Positions 44,139-52,313 are shown, numbered from the stretch's first letter. The stretch: DNA of 64,000 bases from Brucella haematophila (GCF_005938105.1 NZ_VCPE01000019.1:62001-126000); one strand, 5' to 3'. The notes: generated by a model not told the origin, from the sequence alone. Numbers and translations: made by a program.

Positions 44139-44693
44139 ATGATGGTGGCAAGCATGGGCGAAAAAGCGTTGAGACTGGTGGAAGATACAGCGGATATTGC
44201 TGTTTCACCCGATGAGCTGAAGGCTGCGATGCGGCAGTTGGCTGGCGGCGTCAGCGTTGTTACCGCCGGTTTTGGCGATGGACGCACCGGTGCGACAGTT
44301 ACCTCGGCGACCGCGCTTTCGGTCGATCCGCCGACGATCATCGTCAACATCAATCGTGGTTCATCGGTCTGGCCCGCCATCAGCCGCCACAATCATTTCT
44401 GCGTCAATGTGCTGTCGGCTGCACAGCAGCCGATTGCGGATCGCTTTGCAGGCAAGGACGGTATCAAGGGCGTTGCGCGTTATGCCGATGCGGAATGGTA
44501 TACGCTGGAAAGCGGCGCGCTGGCGCTGACAGGTGCTCTGGCTGCTGTCGATTGCGCGGTGGAAGACGTCATTGAACGGCACACCCACGCCATTATCATC
44601 GGTCGTGTTCTGAAAATCGTGGCAGGCGGCGGCGAGCCGCTTGTTTATCACAATGGCGGCTACCGGCTGCTGGACCTGTTGTCAGGCGCTTAG
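44139..44693 (+). CDS. Flavin reductase-like protein (FMN reductase component)
   Basis: This 184-residue protein belongs to the flavin reductase domain family (HpaC/NtaB-like). It supplies reduced FMN to a separate oxygenase. It has the segments Gly-Gly-Val-Ser-Val-Val-Thr-Ala near residue 37 and Thr-Gly-Ala-Thr-Val-Thr-Ser-Ala-Thr-Ala-Leu-Ser near residue 50. Phe-Cys-Val-Asn-Val-Leu is near residue 88, and Tyr-His-Asn-Gly-Gly-Tyr-Arg is near the C terminus. The start may be 44139, 44142 or 44154; none has a strong ribosome site. Its stop overlaps the convergent Rrf2 gene by 12 bases. No oxygenase is adjacent, so the two flavin-dependent enzymes at 24178-26822 are candidate partners. Confidence 0.85.
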   Translation: MMVASMGEKALRLVEDTADIAVSPDELKAAMRQLAGGVSVVTAGFGDGRTGATVTSATALSVDPPTIIVNINRGSSVWPAISRHNHFCVNVLSAAQQPIADRFAGKDGIKGVARYADAEWYTLESGALALTGALAAVDCAVEDVIERHTHAIIIGRVLKIVAGGGEPLVYHNGGYRLLDLLSGA

Positions 44694-45146
44694 CTTGGCC
44701 CATTCCGGGGCTGTGCTGTCATCTTCGAGGCCACCGTTGCGGGCGAACTGTTCCAGCGTCATGGAATCAAGAACGCCAGCAATGGCTTCGCGCACGAGCA
44801 GCATTGACCGGCGCACCTGACAGGCGCGGTGATCTTCGCAATCTTCGCAGGGCTGATAGGCCATGCGGCTTGCGCAGCGTATGGGTGCGAGTGGCCCGTC
44901 GAGAACGCGGACCACCTGGCCTATTGTGACATCGGCTGCCGGTTTGGAAAGGCTGTAGCCGCCGCCGGGGCCTTTCTTGGAGCGCAGGATGCCATCGTTG
45001 CGCAGTTCCAGAAGAATGGCGTCGAGAAATTTCTTGGAGATATTGTTCTTGGAAGCAATCTCGGCGACGAAAGCGCTTTCGCCGGGTTCAAGCAAGGCAA
45101 GATGCGCCAGTGCTTTCAAACCATATTTGCCCTTCTTCGTCAGCAT
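44682..45146 (-). CDS. Rrf2-family transcriptional regulator with four clustered cysteines
   Basis: This 154-residue winged-helix protein has the Rrf2 N terminus (Leu-Thr-Lys-Lys-Gly-Lys-Tyr-Gly-Leu-Lys-Ala-Leu) and the recognition helix around Ile-Ser-Lys-Lys-Phe-Leu. It also has the Ser-Lys-Lys-Gly-Pro-Gly-Gly-Gly-Tyr wing near residue 58. Cysteines lie at 91, 100, 103 and 109 (C-x8-C-x2-C-x5-C). This differs from the three-Cys pattern of IscR, NsrR and RirA but could still bind an iron-sulfur cluster. The start at 45146 gives the family N terminus. It may sense sulfur, cysteine, iron or redox state; a shared operator-like core links it to the sulfur-type cluster. Confidence 0.85.
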   Translation of the reverse strand: MLTKKGKYGLKALAHLALLEPGESAFVAEIASKNNISKKFLDAILLELRNDGILRSKKGPGGGYSLSKPAADVTIGQVVRVLDGPLAPIRCASRMAYQPCEDCEDHRACQVRRSMLLVREAIAGVLDSMTLEQFARNGGLEDDSTAPEWAKLSA

Positions 45147-45206
45147 GAACACTCCACCGATAGTCGCCAATGGCTGGTTGCGCATGCTTTTGCACGAAAT
45201 CGAGCG

Positions 45207-45221
45207 AATAGATAGTCTATT
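45207..45221. promoter_or_regulatory. Palindrome upstream of the Rrf2 gene
   Basis: AATAGATAGTCTATT is a 6-3-6 palindrome 60 bases upstream of the Rrf2 start codon. Its ATAGTCTAT core is identical to that in the 18810-18828 palindrome. Autoregulation by the Rrf2 protein is inferred. Confidence 0.45.
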
Positions 45222-45979
45222 TACAGGTAATAGACCCCGATGCGCTTGCCTCCGATGATCTCAACCGCGATCTCCATATCGTAAATGTCGCTCAGAATTT
45301 CCGGATGGATCAGTTCGTCCGGCGTGCCCTGATGGGCGACCTTGCCATTGCGCATGGCAACGATGTGGTTGGAATAGCACGACGCGAAGTTGATATCGTG
45401 CAGCACCAGCACCACGGTCTTGCCAAGCTCATCGGCAGCGCGGCGCAGCAGTTTCATCATCGATGCCGCGTGTTTCATATCGAGATTGTTCAGCGGCTCA
45501 TCAAGAAGCACATAGTCCGTATCCTGACAGAGCACCATTGCCACGAAGGCGCGCTGGCGTTGACCGCCGGACAGTTCATCCAGAAAGCGTTCGCTTAAGG
45601 TTTCAAGGCCAAGATAACCGATGGCCTGTTCCACATGCTTGCGGTCTTCGCTGTTCGGTCGGCCCTTGGAATAGGGGTAGCGCCCGAATGTCACGAGATC
45701 GCGCACGGTGAGGCGTGAATTGATGGCGTTTTCCTGCCTTAGAATCGACAGACGTTTTGCCAAAACATCGCCTGATGTGGTGGTGACATCGAGACCGTCC
45801 ACGGTCACGCGGCCCTTGTCCATCGGTAAAAGGCGGCTGATCATGGAAAGCAGGGTCGATTTTCCGGCGCCATTGGGGCCGATGATCGACGTCACGCCGC
45901 CCGCGGTTAAGCGCAAGGACACGTCATCGACGACAAGCGCGCCGCTATAGGATTTGCTGACTTGGCTTATTTCGATCAA
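45221..45979 (-). CDS. Siderophore ABC transporter ATP-binding protein
   Basis: This 252-residue FecE/FepC-type ATPase energises siderophore import. It has Walker A Gly-Pro-Asn-Gly-Ala-Gly-Lys-Ser-Thr near residue 34, Leu-Ser-Gly-Gly-Gln-Arg-Gln-Arg near residue 134 and Leu-Asp-Glu-Pro-Leu-Asn-Asn-Leu-Asp near residue 156. It is closest in style to the YclP/CeuD/FatE group. It overlaps the upstream permease gene by 4 bases and is the last gene of the transport operon. Confidence 0.92.
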   Translation of the reverse strand: MIEISQVSKSYSGALVVDDVSLRLTAGGVTSIIGPNGAGKSTLLSMISRLLPMDKGRVTVDGLDVTTTSGDVLAKRLSILRQENAINSRLTVRDLVTFGRYPYSKGRPNSEDRKHVEQAIGYLGLETLSERFLDELSGGQRQRAFVAMVLCQDTDYVLLDEPLNNLDMKHAASMMKLLRRAADELGKTVVLVLHDINFASCYSNHIVAMRNGKVAHQGTPDELIHPEILSDIYDMEIAVEIIGGKRIGVYYL

Positions 45980-46929
45980 CGCGCATTTCCCCTGACAAGA
46001 AGGATAATGAAGACGAGACCGCCCAGGAATTCAATGATGACGCTGAGCGCGGTATTAAAGGCAAAGGCCCGTTCGAGAATGGTCTGGCCGCCGACAATGC
46101 AGATGATGGCCAGAAGAACGGCAATCGGCAGAACGACGCGATGTTTCCCCGAGCCTGCCAGCATGTAAGCGAGATTGGCAACAAGCAGGCCGAAGAAGGT
46201 GATCGGTCCGACGAGTGCGGTCGAAACGGCGACAAGCACCGTGACCATCAGCAGGATGAGCCGCACCACTCGGCGGTGATCGACGCCGAGATTGATCGCA
46301 GGTTCGCGTCCAAGCGCCAGCACGTCAAACACATGCAACAGCCGCCAGCCATAGAGCGACACGGCAGCGACGATAATCGCCGAGAGCGTCAGAATGTCGG
46401 CGTTGATCGTGTTGAAACTGGCAAAGAAGCGGTCCTGCAAAACCGCGAAAAGGTCGGGATCGAGCATGCGCTGCATGAGATTGGACAGGCTGCGGAAGAA
46501 TACGCCGCATATAATGCCGACCAGCATCACCAGATGCAGGCTGCGCGCCGCGCCCGAAAACAGCCAGTAATAGAGCGAACCCGCAAACAGCACCATCACC
46601 ACGGTTTCGGTGATGAAGCGTATGTTCGGTCCGATCCAGTCGACATGCACCGCGCCGAAGAAAAAGACGATGACGGTCTGGATCAGAATATAGAGCGCAT
46701 CAAAGCCCATGATGGATGGCGTCAGGATGCGATTATTGGTGACGGTTTGAAACAGCACGGTCGAAACGGCGATTGCATAGGCCACCAGCACCATGGCGGC
46801 CAGTTTTGTGCCGCGGAAGGACAGAATGAAAGACCAGCTGCCCTTCGCGCCAATCGTCATGAAGGCGACGGCGGCAAGAAGGGCAATCACGCCGAGAACG
46901 GGGATGAGGATCGCGGGGCGTCTAAGCAA
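45976..46929 (-). CDS. Siderophore ABC transporter permease (FecCD family)
   Basis: This 317-residue permease has eight to ten membrane segments. It shows the FecCD hallmarks Asn-Arg-Ile-Leu-Thr-Pro-Ser-Ile-Met-Gly-Phe near residue 67, Leu-Gly-Arg-Glu-x-Ala-x-x-Leu-Gly near residue 210 and Gly-Pro-Ile-Thr-Phe-Phe-Gly-Leu near residue 245. It overlaps the companion permease gene by 8 bases and belongs with it as a heterodimer of the YclN/YclO or CeuB/CeuC type. Confidence 0.92.
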   Translation of the reverse strand: MLRRPAILIPVLGVIALLAAVAFMTIGAKGSWSFILSFRGTKLAAMVLVAYAIAVSTVLFQTVTNNRILTPSIMGFDALYILIQTVIVFFFGAVHVDWIGPNIRFITETVVMVLFAGSLYYWLFSGAARSLHLVMLVGIICGVFFRSLSNLMQRMLDPDLFAVLQDRFFASFNTINADILTLSAIIVAAVSLYGWRLLHVFDVLALGREPAINLGVDHRRVVRLILLMVTVLVAVSTALVGPITFFGLLVANLAYMLAGSGKHRVVLPIAVLLAIICIVGGQTILERAFAFNTALSVIIEFLGGLVFIILLVRGNAR

Positions 46930-47899
46930 GGCGCGAACCCCGCCGCAACAGGAGATAGAGGAAGATGACGCTGCCCACGACGCCCATCATCGTGCCGATA
47001 GGAATCTCATAGGGAAAGCGGATCAGGCGACCGGCAATATCGCAGGCGAGCACGAGGCCCGCACCGAGAACGGCGATCCATGGCAAGGCGCGGCGCATAT
47101 TGTCGCCGATGAACATGCTGACGACATTGGGCACGATCAGGCCGAGAAACGGGATCATGCCGACGGTGACGACGACCGACGCGCTGACCATCGATACGAT
47201 GACGAGGCCGAGCGTCACCACGCGGCGATAGTTGAGGCCGAGATTGGTGGTGAAATCTTCACCCAGCCCCGCCACTGTAAACCGGTCGGCGGCAATATAG
47301 GCGACGACGGTGAGCGCGAAGGCGATCCACAGCAATTCATAACGTCCGCGCAGCACGCCGGAGAAGTCGCCGGTGGTCCACGAATTCAGCGATTGCAGGA
47401 GATCGAAGCGATAGGCGATGAAAGTGGTGATGGCACTGATAACCCCGCCGAGCATGATGCCGACGAGCGGGACGACCAGCACGGAGCGAAGCGGGATGCT
47501 GTGCAGGATGCGCAGAAACAGTGCCGTTCCCGCCACTGCGGTCACCGAAGCGACGAGCATCTTGATGAAGACAGGCGCTTCCGGCGCGAAAAGAATGACA
47601 AGGAGAATGCCAAGACTGGCAGATTCGACGGTTCCCGCTGTCGAAGGCTCGACGAAACGATTGCGGGTCAGCATCTGCATGATCATGCCGGCAACGGCCA
47701 TCGACATGCCCGCCAGCACAATGGCGATGGTGCGCGGAATGCGGCTGACAAGCAGCAGTTCAAGCGCGCTGGCCGGGCCGTCATTCGCACTTTCACCGGG
47801 GTAAATCAGGGCGTGCAGTGAGACGTCGCCGACCCCGATAAACAGGCTGATGACAGCCAGCACGGCGACAACAACTATAGCTGCGGCTAGACCTTTCAC
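46922..47899 (-). CDS. Siderophore ABC transporter permease (FecCD family)
   Basis: This 325-residue permease is the first channel subunit. It has Arg-Ile-Pro-Arg-Thr-Ile-Ala-Ile-Val-Leu-Ala-Gly near residue 55, Asn-Arg-Phe-Val-Glu-Pro-Ser-Thr-Ala-Gly near residue 80, and Ile-Pro-Phe-Leu-Gly-Leu-Ile-Val-Pro-Asn near residue 250. It lies 88 bases after the binding-protein gene, with a stem-loop between them. Confidence 0.92.
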   Translation of the reverse strand: MKGLAAAIVVVAVLAVISLFIGVGDVSLHALIYPGESANDGPASALELLLVSRIPRTIAIVLAGMSMAVAGMIMQMLTRNRFVEPSTAGTVESASLGILLVILFAPEAPVFIKMLVASVTAVAGTALFLRILHSIPLRSVLVVPLVGIMLGGVISAITTFIAYRFDLLQSLNSWTTGDFSGVLRGRYELLWIAFALTVVAYIAADRFTVAGLGEDFTTNLGLNYRRVVTLGLVIVSMVSASVVVTVGMIPFLGLIVPNVVSMFIGDNMRRALPWIAVLGAGLVLACDIAGRLIRFPYEIPIGTMMGVVGSVIFLYLLLRRGSRLA

Positions 47900-47931
47900 G
47901 CTTTGTCCTGTTCTCTTGCCTTGTCATGCAT

Positions 47932-47959
47932 CGGGCTGTCCAGCATGGCGGACAGCCCG
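47932..47959. promoter_or_regulatory. Intercistronic stem-loop between the binding-protein and permease genes
   Basis: A perfect 10-bp stem (47932-47941 with 47950-47959) has an 8-base loop and no T-run. Such hairpins often protect the upstream message, so more binding protein than membrane subunits would be made. Confidence 0.55.
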
Positions 47960-47987
47960 GGTGACTGGGTCAGAAAGTGCCCGACTT

Positions 47988-48920
47988 TTACTTTGCCTTG
48001 TCGAAGACTTCCGACAATTGGTCGATGGTGCCGTGCAGGCCATTGAGGCCGCCGCCGACGAGATACCAGTTCTGCGACTTCAGATAGACGATCTGGTCTT
48101 TCTTCGCTGCCGTGGTCTGGCGAACAAGATCATTGTCGAGAACCTGCTTGGCGGAGTTGCCTTCACGACCGATGGCGGCGTCGCGGTCGATCACGAACAG
48201 CCAGTCAGGATTGGTCTTGAGAATGAACTCCTGGCTGATCGGCTGGCCGTGATTGCCCTTGGTGGTCAAATCGGCTGCGGCAGGCGTCACGCCATAGGCG
48301 TCATGCAGCATGCCGAAGCGCGAGCCGGGACCATAGGCGCTCATCTTGCCGCCAGTGGTGAGGATCAGAAGACCCGTGCCCTTGCCCGCCGTCTTCTGCT
48401 TTAGCGCGGCCACATCGGCGTTGAGCTTTTCGATTTCAGCTTTGGCTTCCGCTTCCTTGCCGAAAATCTGGCCAAGCTTTTCAACATTGGCTTCGGTGCC
48501 GCCGATCAGGTCTTTCGCAGAAACCGTCAGATCGATGGTCGGAGCAATCTTTGCCAGTTCCGGATATTTGGCTGCCGAACGACCACCGACAATGATGAGA
48601 TCCGGCTCGGCGGCATTGATGGCTTCATAGTCCGGCTCGAACAGGGTGCCGACTTTCGGATAATCGTCGGACTGGTACTTCTTGAGGAAGTCCGGAGCGG
48701 TGACCAGTGTCGGCACACCGGAAACCTTGACGCCGAGGCGGTCGAGATTGTCCAGCGTTGCCAGATCAAGCACGATCACCTTGGCTGGGGAAGCAGGCAC
48801 CGCCGTTTCACCCTGCGCATGCTTGACGGTAATGTCGGCAGCGCTGGCAGCGGAGGCCAGAGAAAGAGCCACGACGGCTGCGCCACAGAGGCGGGCGACA
48901 TGTTGGCCGAAATTCAGCAT
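47988..48920 (-). CDS. Siderophore-binding periplasmic protein (CeuE/YclQ/FatB type)
   Basis: This 310-residue exported protein binds a ferric siderophore and hands it to the FecCD permeases. A signal peptide with cleavage at Ala-Ser-Ala-Ala near residue 26 is clear. The mature domain has Val-Ile-Val-Leu-Asp-Leu-Ala-Thr-Leu-Asp near residue 50 and Glu-Pro-Asp-Leu-Ile-Ile-Val-Gly-Gly-Arg-Ser-Ala-Ala-Lys-Tyr near residue 104. That last segment is typical of the CeuE/YclQ group, which binds catecholate siderophores and their breakdown products. The start at 48920 follows AAGGA. It heads the ABC operon. Confidence 0.9.
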   Translation of the reverse strand: MLNFGQHVARLCGAAVVALSLASAASAADITVKHAQGETAVPASPAKVIVLDLATLDNLDRLGVKVSGVPTLVTAPDFLKKYQSDDYPKVGTLFEPDYEAINAAEPDLIIVGGRSAAKYPELAKIAPTIDLTVSAKDLIGGTEANVEKLGQIFGKEAEAKAEIEKLNADVAALKQKTAGKGTGLLILTTGGKMSAYGPGSRFGMLHDAYGVTPAAADLTTKGNHGQPISQEFILKTNPDWLFVIDRDAAIGREGNSAKQVLDNDLVRQTTAAKKDQIVYLKSQNWYLVGGGLNGLHGTIDQLSEVFDKAK

Positions 48921-48997
48921 GATGCACAATCCTTTCGTCAATCCTGTGCTTTATAGTCCAGTTTTCCGCAGGTCCAACCCCGGCGGAAGAAAAAGTA

Positions 48998-49894
48998 TCA
49001 ATTGTCTGTGTGTTCGGGCTTCTTGCCGAGCAGAATGAAATCCAGACTGTCTTTCACCGTCAGCGGGATCATCGAGCCGTGGCCCTCATCGGCGAAGCGG
49101 TGGAACGCTGTTTCCAGTTGCGGCAGCTGTTCCAGTTCCTTGTAGACATCCGCGCCCGATGGTCCGCCGCGCAGTTTGCGCATGCGCTGAATGTCCTTAG
49201 CCGATTGGCCGGGACGGGAACCGCGCTTGCCGGAGGTTTCCATCAGCAAACGCAGCGGGTGCGGAGCCGATTTGAACGATGCGATGAAGCGATCCTTGTC
49301 CGACAGGATGGAATGATTATCCCACCAGATCGACGGATCGGCAGCGCTGTAGGTCTGGAAAGAGCCGGTGTGATTGAACAGCGCATAGAGCGTGAACATC
49401 CCGCCCAGCGAATGGCCGAACAGCGCCTGCTTGCGCTTGTCGATGGCGAAACGCTTCTCGATTTCCGGCTTCACCTGTCCGTCGATGAAGGAGAAGAAGG
49501 CATCGCGACCGCCGGTTTTCGGCTGGTTGGCCGGATCAGGCGTCAATTGTTCGCTGGTCGCCGAAGTCAGGTCGAAATAGCGCAGGCGCACGATTTCATC
49601 CGGAACGTCTGTCGGATAACCGATACCCACCAGAACGGCTTTCAGCTCTTCATTCTTGCCCATTTCAGCAGCAGCAAGCGGCAACATGCGGTTGCCGTCT
49701 ACCATATAGACGACAGGATAGCCGCCCTCGGGAGCGGCCTCGGCAGGCGCTGCGGTGAAAATGCGATAGGAAATGCCGTTGGCTTCCATGTCGAAGAAAG
49801 CCCGCACAGGTTCCGCTGCCTGAACCGTGGAGGCAAAAAGAATGCTGCCGAGCATCAGGCACATCTTCTTCTTTATGTTTTTCAGAGCGCTCAT
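48998..49894 (-). CDS. Exported alpha/beta hydrolase, probable siderophore esterase (IroE-like)
   Basis: This 298-residue protein starts with a signal peptide (cleavage near Val-Gln-Ala-Ala at residue 27) and has the esterase fold of the Fes/IroE group. The nucleophile elbow is Gly-His-Ser-Leu-Gly-Gly near residue 155, and the late catalytic His is in Asp-Glu-Gly-His-Gly-Ser near residue 268. Periplasmic IroE cuts ester bonds of enterobactin-type trilactones. Its place between a TonB-dependent receptor and a CeuE-type binding protein suggests the imported siderophore is trimmed before inner-membrane transport. The ATG at 49894 is preferred over a TTG at 49909. Confidence 0.82.
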   Translation of the reverse strand: MSALKNIKKKMCLMLGSILFASTVQAAEPVRAFFDMEANGISYRIFTAAPAEAAPEGGYPVVYMVDGNRMLPLAAAEMGKNEELKAVLVGIGYPTDVPDEIVRLRYFDLTSATSEQLTPDPANQPKTGGRDAFFSFIDGQVKPEIEKRFAIDKRKQALFGHSLGGMFTLYALFNHTGSFQTYSAADPSIWWDNHSILSDKDRFIASFKSAPHPLRLLMETSGKRGSRPGQSAKDIQRMRKLRGGPSGADVYKELEQLPQLETAFHRFADEGHGSMIPLTVKDSLDFILLGKKPEHTDN

Positions 49895-49911
49895 CGAGCA
49901 TCCATTCAATC

Positions 49912-49949
49912 GAAAAAATGACGCCAGCCTAACTAACGGCTGGCGTCAT
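49912..49949 (-). terminator. Terminator between the TonB-dependent receptor and esterase genes
   Basis: A perfect 12-bp stem (49918-49929 with 49938-49949) with an 8-base loop is followed on the minus strand by a run of T. It lies 12 bases after the receptor stop and 18 bases before the esterase start codon, so it is either a full terminator or an attenuator. Confidence 0.8.
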
Positions 49950-49960
49950 ATGGAGTCAGA

Positions 49961-52186
49961 TCAGAAGCGGGAGGTCATGCTGACCCAAAGGCGGCGACCG
50001 TCGACGACCGTGTTGAACTCATCGACATCGATCTGCTTGTCGAAGATGTTGTAGATGGCCGCGTTGAAGGTCACGTTCTCGCTGAAGTCATAGGAACCGC
50101 CGAGATCGACCGTCGCATAGGGCTTGTACTTACGTGCCAGAACGGTCTTCCCGTCCGCCGCATAGATCGGCGTTCCTGCCGATCCGATACGCGCGCCGGC
50201 ATTGGTTTCCTCGCCATGATAATTGGCGGCGGCCCATGCCTTCAGCCCGTCAACCGGGGTGACCCAGTCACCGCGCAGGCTTGCCATATGCTTCGGCGTG
50301 CGGGCGAGCGGCAGACCTGCATAGGTGCCGGTCTTCTGTTCCGAATCCGTATAGGTGTAGTTACCGCGAAGGGTGATCGTGTCGGTCGCTTCCCAGTTGA
50401 AGGTCAGCTCCACGCCCTGAAGCACGGCTTCATCGATGTTGAAGGCATACCACAGACGGTAGTTCGGATCTTCGCTCCAGCGAACCGGATCGCCATTGCT
50501 GTCGGTAACGAGCGCGTTGGAAATCTTGTCCTTGAAGTTGGTGTAGAAATAGGTCGCGCCGAGACGCAGCCCTTCCTGATTGTCCCACAACACGCTGGCT
50601 TCGTAGCTGGTGCTCTTTTCCGGCTCAAGATTCGGGTCGCCGATAATGACGCCACACGTGCCGGTCGGGCCGTAGGAGCAACCGCCGCCGCCCGTCGTAT
50701 AGGCATAGCCCGGCGCGATGGTGCGGATATCAGGCGCCTTGAAGCCGGTCGAGATGCCGCCCTTGAAGGTGATCTGGTCGGTCGCGTGCCACACGGCATA
50801 GCCGCGCGGGCTGAGATGCGAACCATAGACCTCGTGATCATCCATGCGCAGGCCGCCGGTCAGCGAGAAATCGGGCGTCAGCCACCATTCGTCTTCGGCG
50901 AAGAGCGCCCATTGGCGCACGCTGAATTCTTCGTCCAGACCCGTACGGCGTCCCGGATTCTGGTCGGTGAGAACCGTATCCATGAACTGGCCGCCGGTGA
51001 CGAGCGTGTGATTGCCGTAAAGTTCGAACGGCGTGGTGAACTTGCCGTCCAGCACCGAGTTCTTCACATGTGGAGAGCGAAGATTCTCGACATAGCTCTT
51101 GGACGCATTGCTCCAGTTGAAGTTGGTCCGCTCGGACCATTCCTGCATGAAGGAGAATTCCGACGTCGTCGGGCCCCAGCGGCCGGTATGGCTGATCGAC
51201 CAATGGTCGCGGTCGTTATAGTTGTAGGAATCGACAGCGGAGGCGGTCTTCTCCGTCGTATTACCGACTGTGCTGTCGCGGCGCAGACGCGTCTTGCCCA
51301 GTTCGAGCTGAACGTCGTGATCCTTGTTCGGCGTCCATGTGATACGCCCGGTGATGTCGACATCCTGCTGCTCGGGCGAACCGCTGACGATCTTGTCTTC
51401 CTGGCGCTTCAGGCCACGTCCCCAGAGCTGAACGCCGACAAGGTCGCGCACCAGCGGTCCCGTTATGTAATAGGAACCCTGAAGCGAGTTGCCGTATTTG
51501 GAATGCTGCTGGGCAATGCCGTCAACTGTGAACGAGCCGCTCCACTTGTCCGACACTTTCTTGGTGATGATGTTGATGACGCCGCCCATCGCATCCGAGC
51601 CATAAAGCGAAGACATCGGGCCACGGATGACTTCGATGCGTTCAATGGCGTTTGCAGGCGGCAGGAAGCTTTGCTCGAAGCCCGAATTGCCGTTGGTGCG
51701 GGCATCGCGGGTGCTCTGGCGTTTGCCGTCAACGAGCAGCAGTGTGTAGGAGCCGGGAAGGCCGCGAATATAGATGTCGCGCTCGGCGGCTGGGCCAGTT
51801 ACGGCCACACCCTGCACGTCCTTCAGGGCGTCGGTGAGGTCGCGATAAGCGCCTTTTTCAAGCTCTTCGCCCGGTACGACGGTGATGCTGGCGGGGGCAT
51901 CGGTGATACTCTGCTCAAAGCCTGTCGCCGTCACCACGATCTGGTTCAGCTTGACAGTGCCATCGGATGCGACACCGGCATCCTGTTCGCCTTCCGCAGC
52001 CTTTTTCTTCTGGGCTTCGGTTTCTTCAGTCGTACTGGCCGCCTGGGCGAATGCGTTGGTTTCGCTTAACAGAAGGGCGGTTGAAAGAAACGTCCCTGCG
52101 AGGATCGCTCTGTATATAAGCTTTCCCCCGGTCATCTGCCTGCCCTGCGCGCCAACGACACGCAAGCCCCAAAACAAGCTGGTCAT
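49961..52186 (-). CDS. TonB-dependent outer-membrane siderophore receptor
   Basis: This 741-residue protein is a gated beta-barrel receptor. A signal peptide ends near Ala-Phe-Ala-Gln-Ala (residue 48 from the first ATG). A TonB-box-like Val-Thr-Ala-Thr-Gly segment follows near residue 85, and the plug domain contains Asp-Ile-Tyr-Ile-Arg-Gly-Leu-Pro-Gly-Ser-Tyr and Arg-Ile-Glu-Val-Ile-Arg-Gly-Pro-Met-Ser-Ser-Leu-Tyr-Gly. The barrel ends in a C-terminal Phe. It resembles the FepA/IroN/CirA group of catecholate receptors. The start may be 52186 (GGTGG site) or 52135. An Irr-box-like site lies about 75 bases upstream. Confidence 0.92.
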   Translation of the reverse strand: MTSLFWGLRVVGAQGRQMTGGKLIYRAILAGTFLSTALLLSETNAFAQAASTTEETEAQKKKAAEGEQDAGVASDGTVKLNQIVVTATGFEQSITDAPASITVVPGEELEKGAYRDLTDALKDVQGVAVTGPAAERDIYIRGLPGSYTLLLVDGKRQSTRDARTNGNSGFEQSFLPPANAIERIEVIRGPMSSLYGSDAMGGVINIITKKVSDKWSGSFTVDGIAQQHSKYGNSLQGSYYITGPLVRDLVGVQLWGRGLKRQEDKIVSGSPEQQDVDITGRITWTPNKDHDVQLELGKTRLRRDSTVGNTTEKTASAVDSYNYNDRDHWSISHTGRWGPTTSEFSFMQEWSERTNFNWSNASKSYVENLRSPHVKNSVLDGKFTTPFELYGNHTLVTGGQFMDTVLTDQNPGRRTGLDEEFSVRQWALFAEDEWWLTPDFSLTGGLRMDDHEVYGSHLSPRGYAVWHATDQITFKGGISTGFKAPDIRTIAPGYAYTTGGGGCSYGPTGTCGVIIGDPNLEPEKSTSYEASVLWDNQEGLRLGATYFYTNFKDKISNALVTDSNGDPVRWSEDPNYRLWYAFNIDEAVLQGVELTFNWEATDTITLRGNYTYTDSEQKTGTYAGLPLARTPKHMASLRGDWVTPVDGLKAWAAANYHGEETNAGARIGSAGTPIYAADGKTVLARKYKPYATVDLGGSYDFSENVTFNAAIYNIFDKQIDVDEFNTVVDGRRLWVSMTSRF

Positions 52187-52259
52187 TTTTTACCACCGTC
52201 TAAAGTTGAGTTTTCTACTCTCCTTATGTATGGCAATAAGATGACGTCAATCTTCATGT

Positions 52260-52276
52260 TTTAGAAAAGTTCCAAG
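52260..52276. promoter_or_regulatory. Irr-box-like site between receptor and LysR/TrpD2 fusion genes
   Basis: TTTAGAAAAGTTCCAAG matches the rhizobial Irr box TTTAGAA-N3-TTCTAAA at 12 of the 14 defined bases. It lies between divergent genes, about 74 bases from the receptor start and 38 from the other start. Iron-responsive control is inferred. Confidence 0.45.
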
Positions 52277-52313
52277 TTTCAAAAAACGCAACTGGCGAGG
52301 GCAGACAAAGGCT

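Noticed and set aside
46793-47821. Plus-strand open frame rich in His, Asp and Arg
   Set aside because: It is the antisense of hydrophobic siderophore permease genes; antisense of membrane segments gives such composition.
50216-52069. Plus-strand open frame of 617 codons
   Set aside because: It is opposite the TonB-dependent receptor, whose signal peptide, plug and barrel motifs are clear. The plus frame has no recognisable domain.
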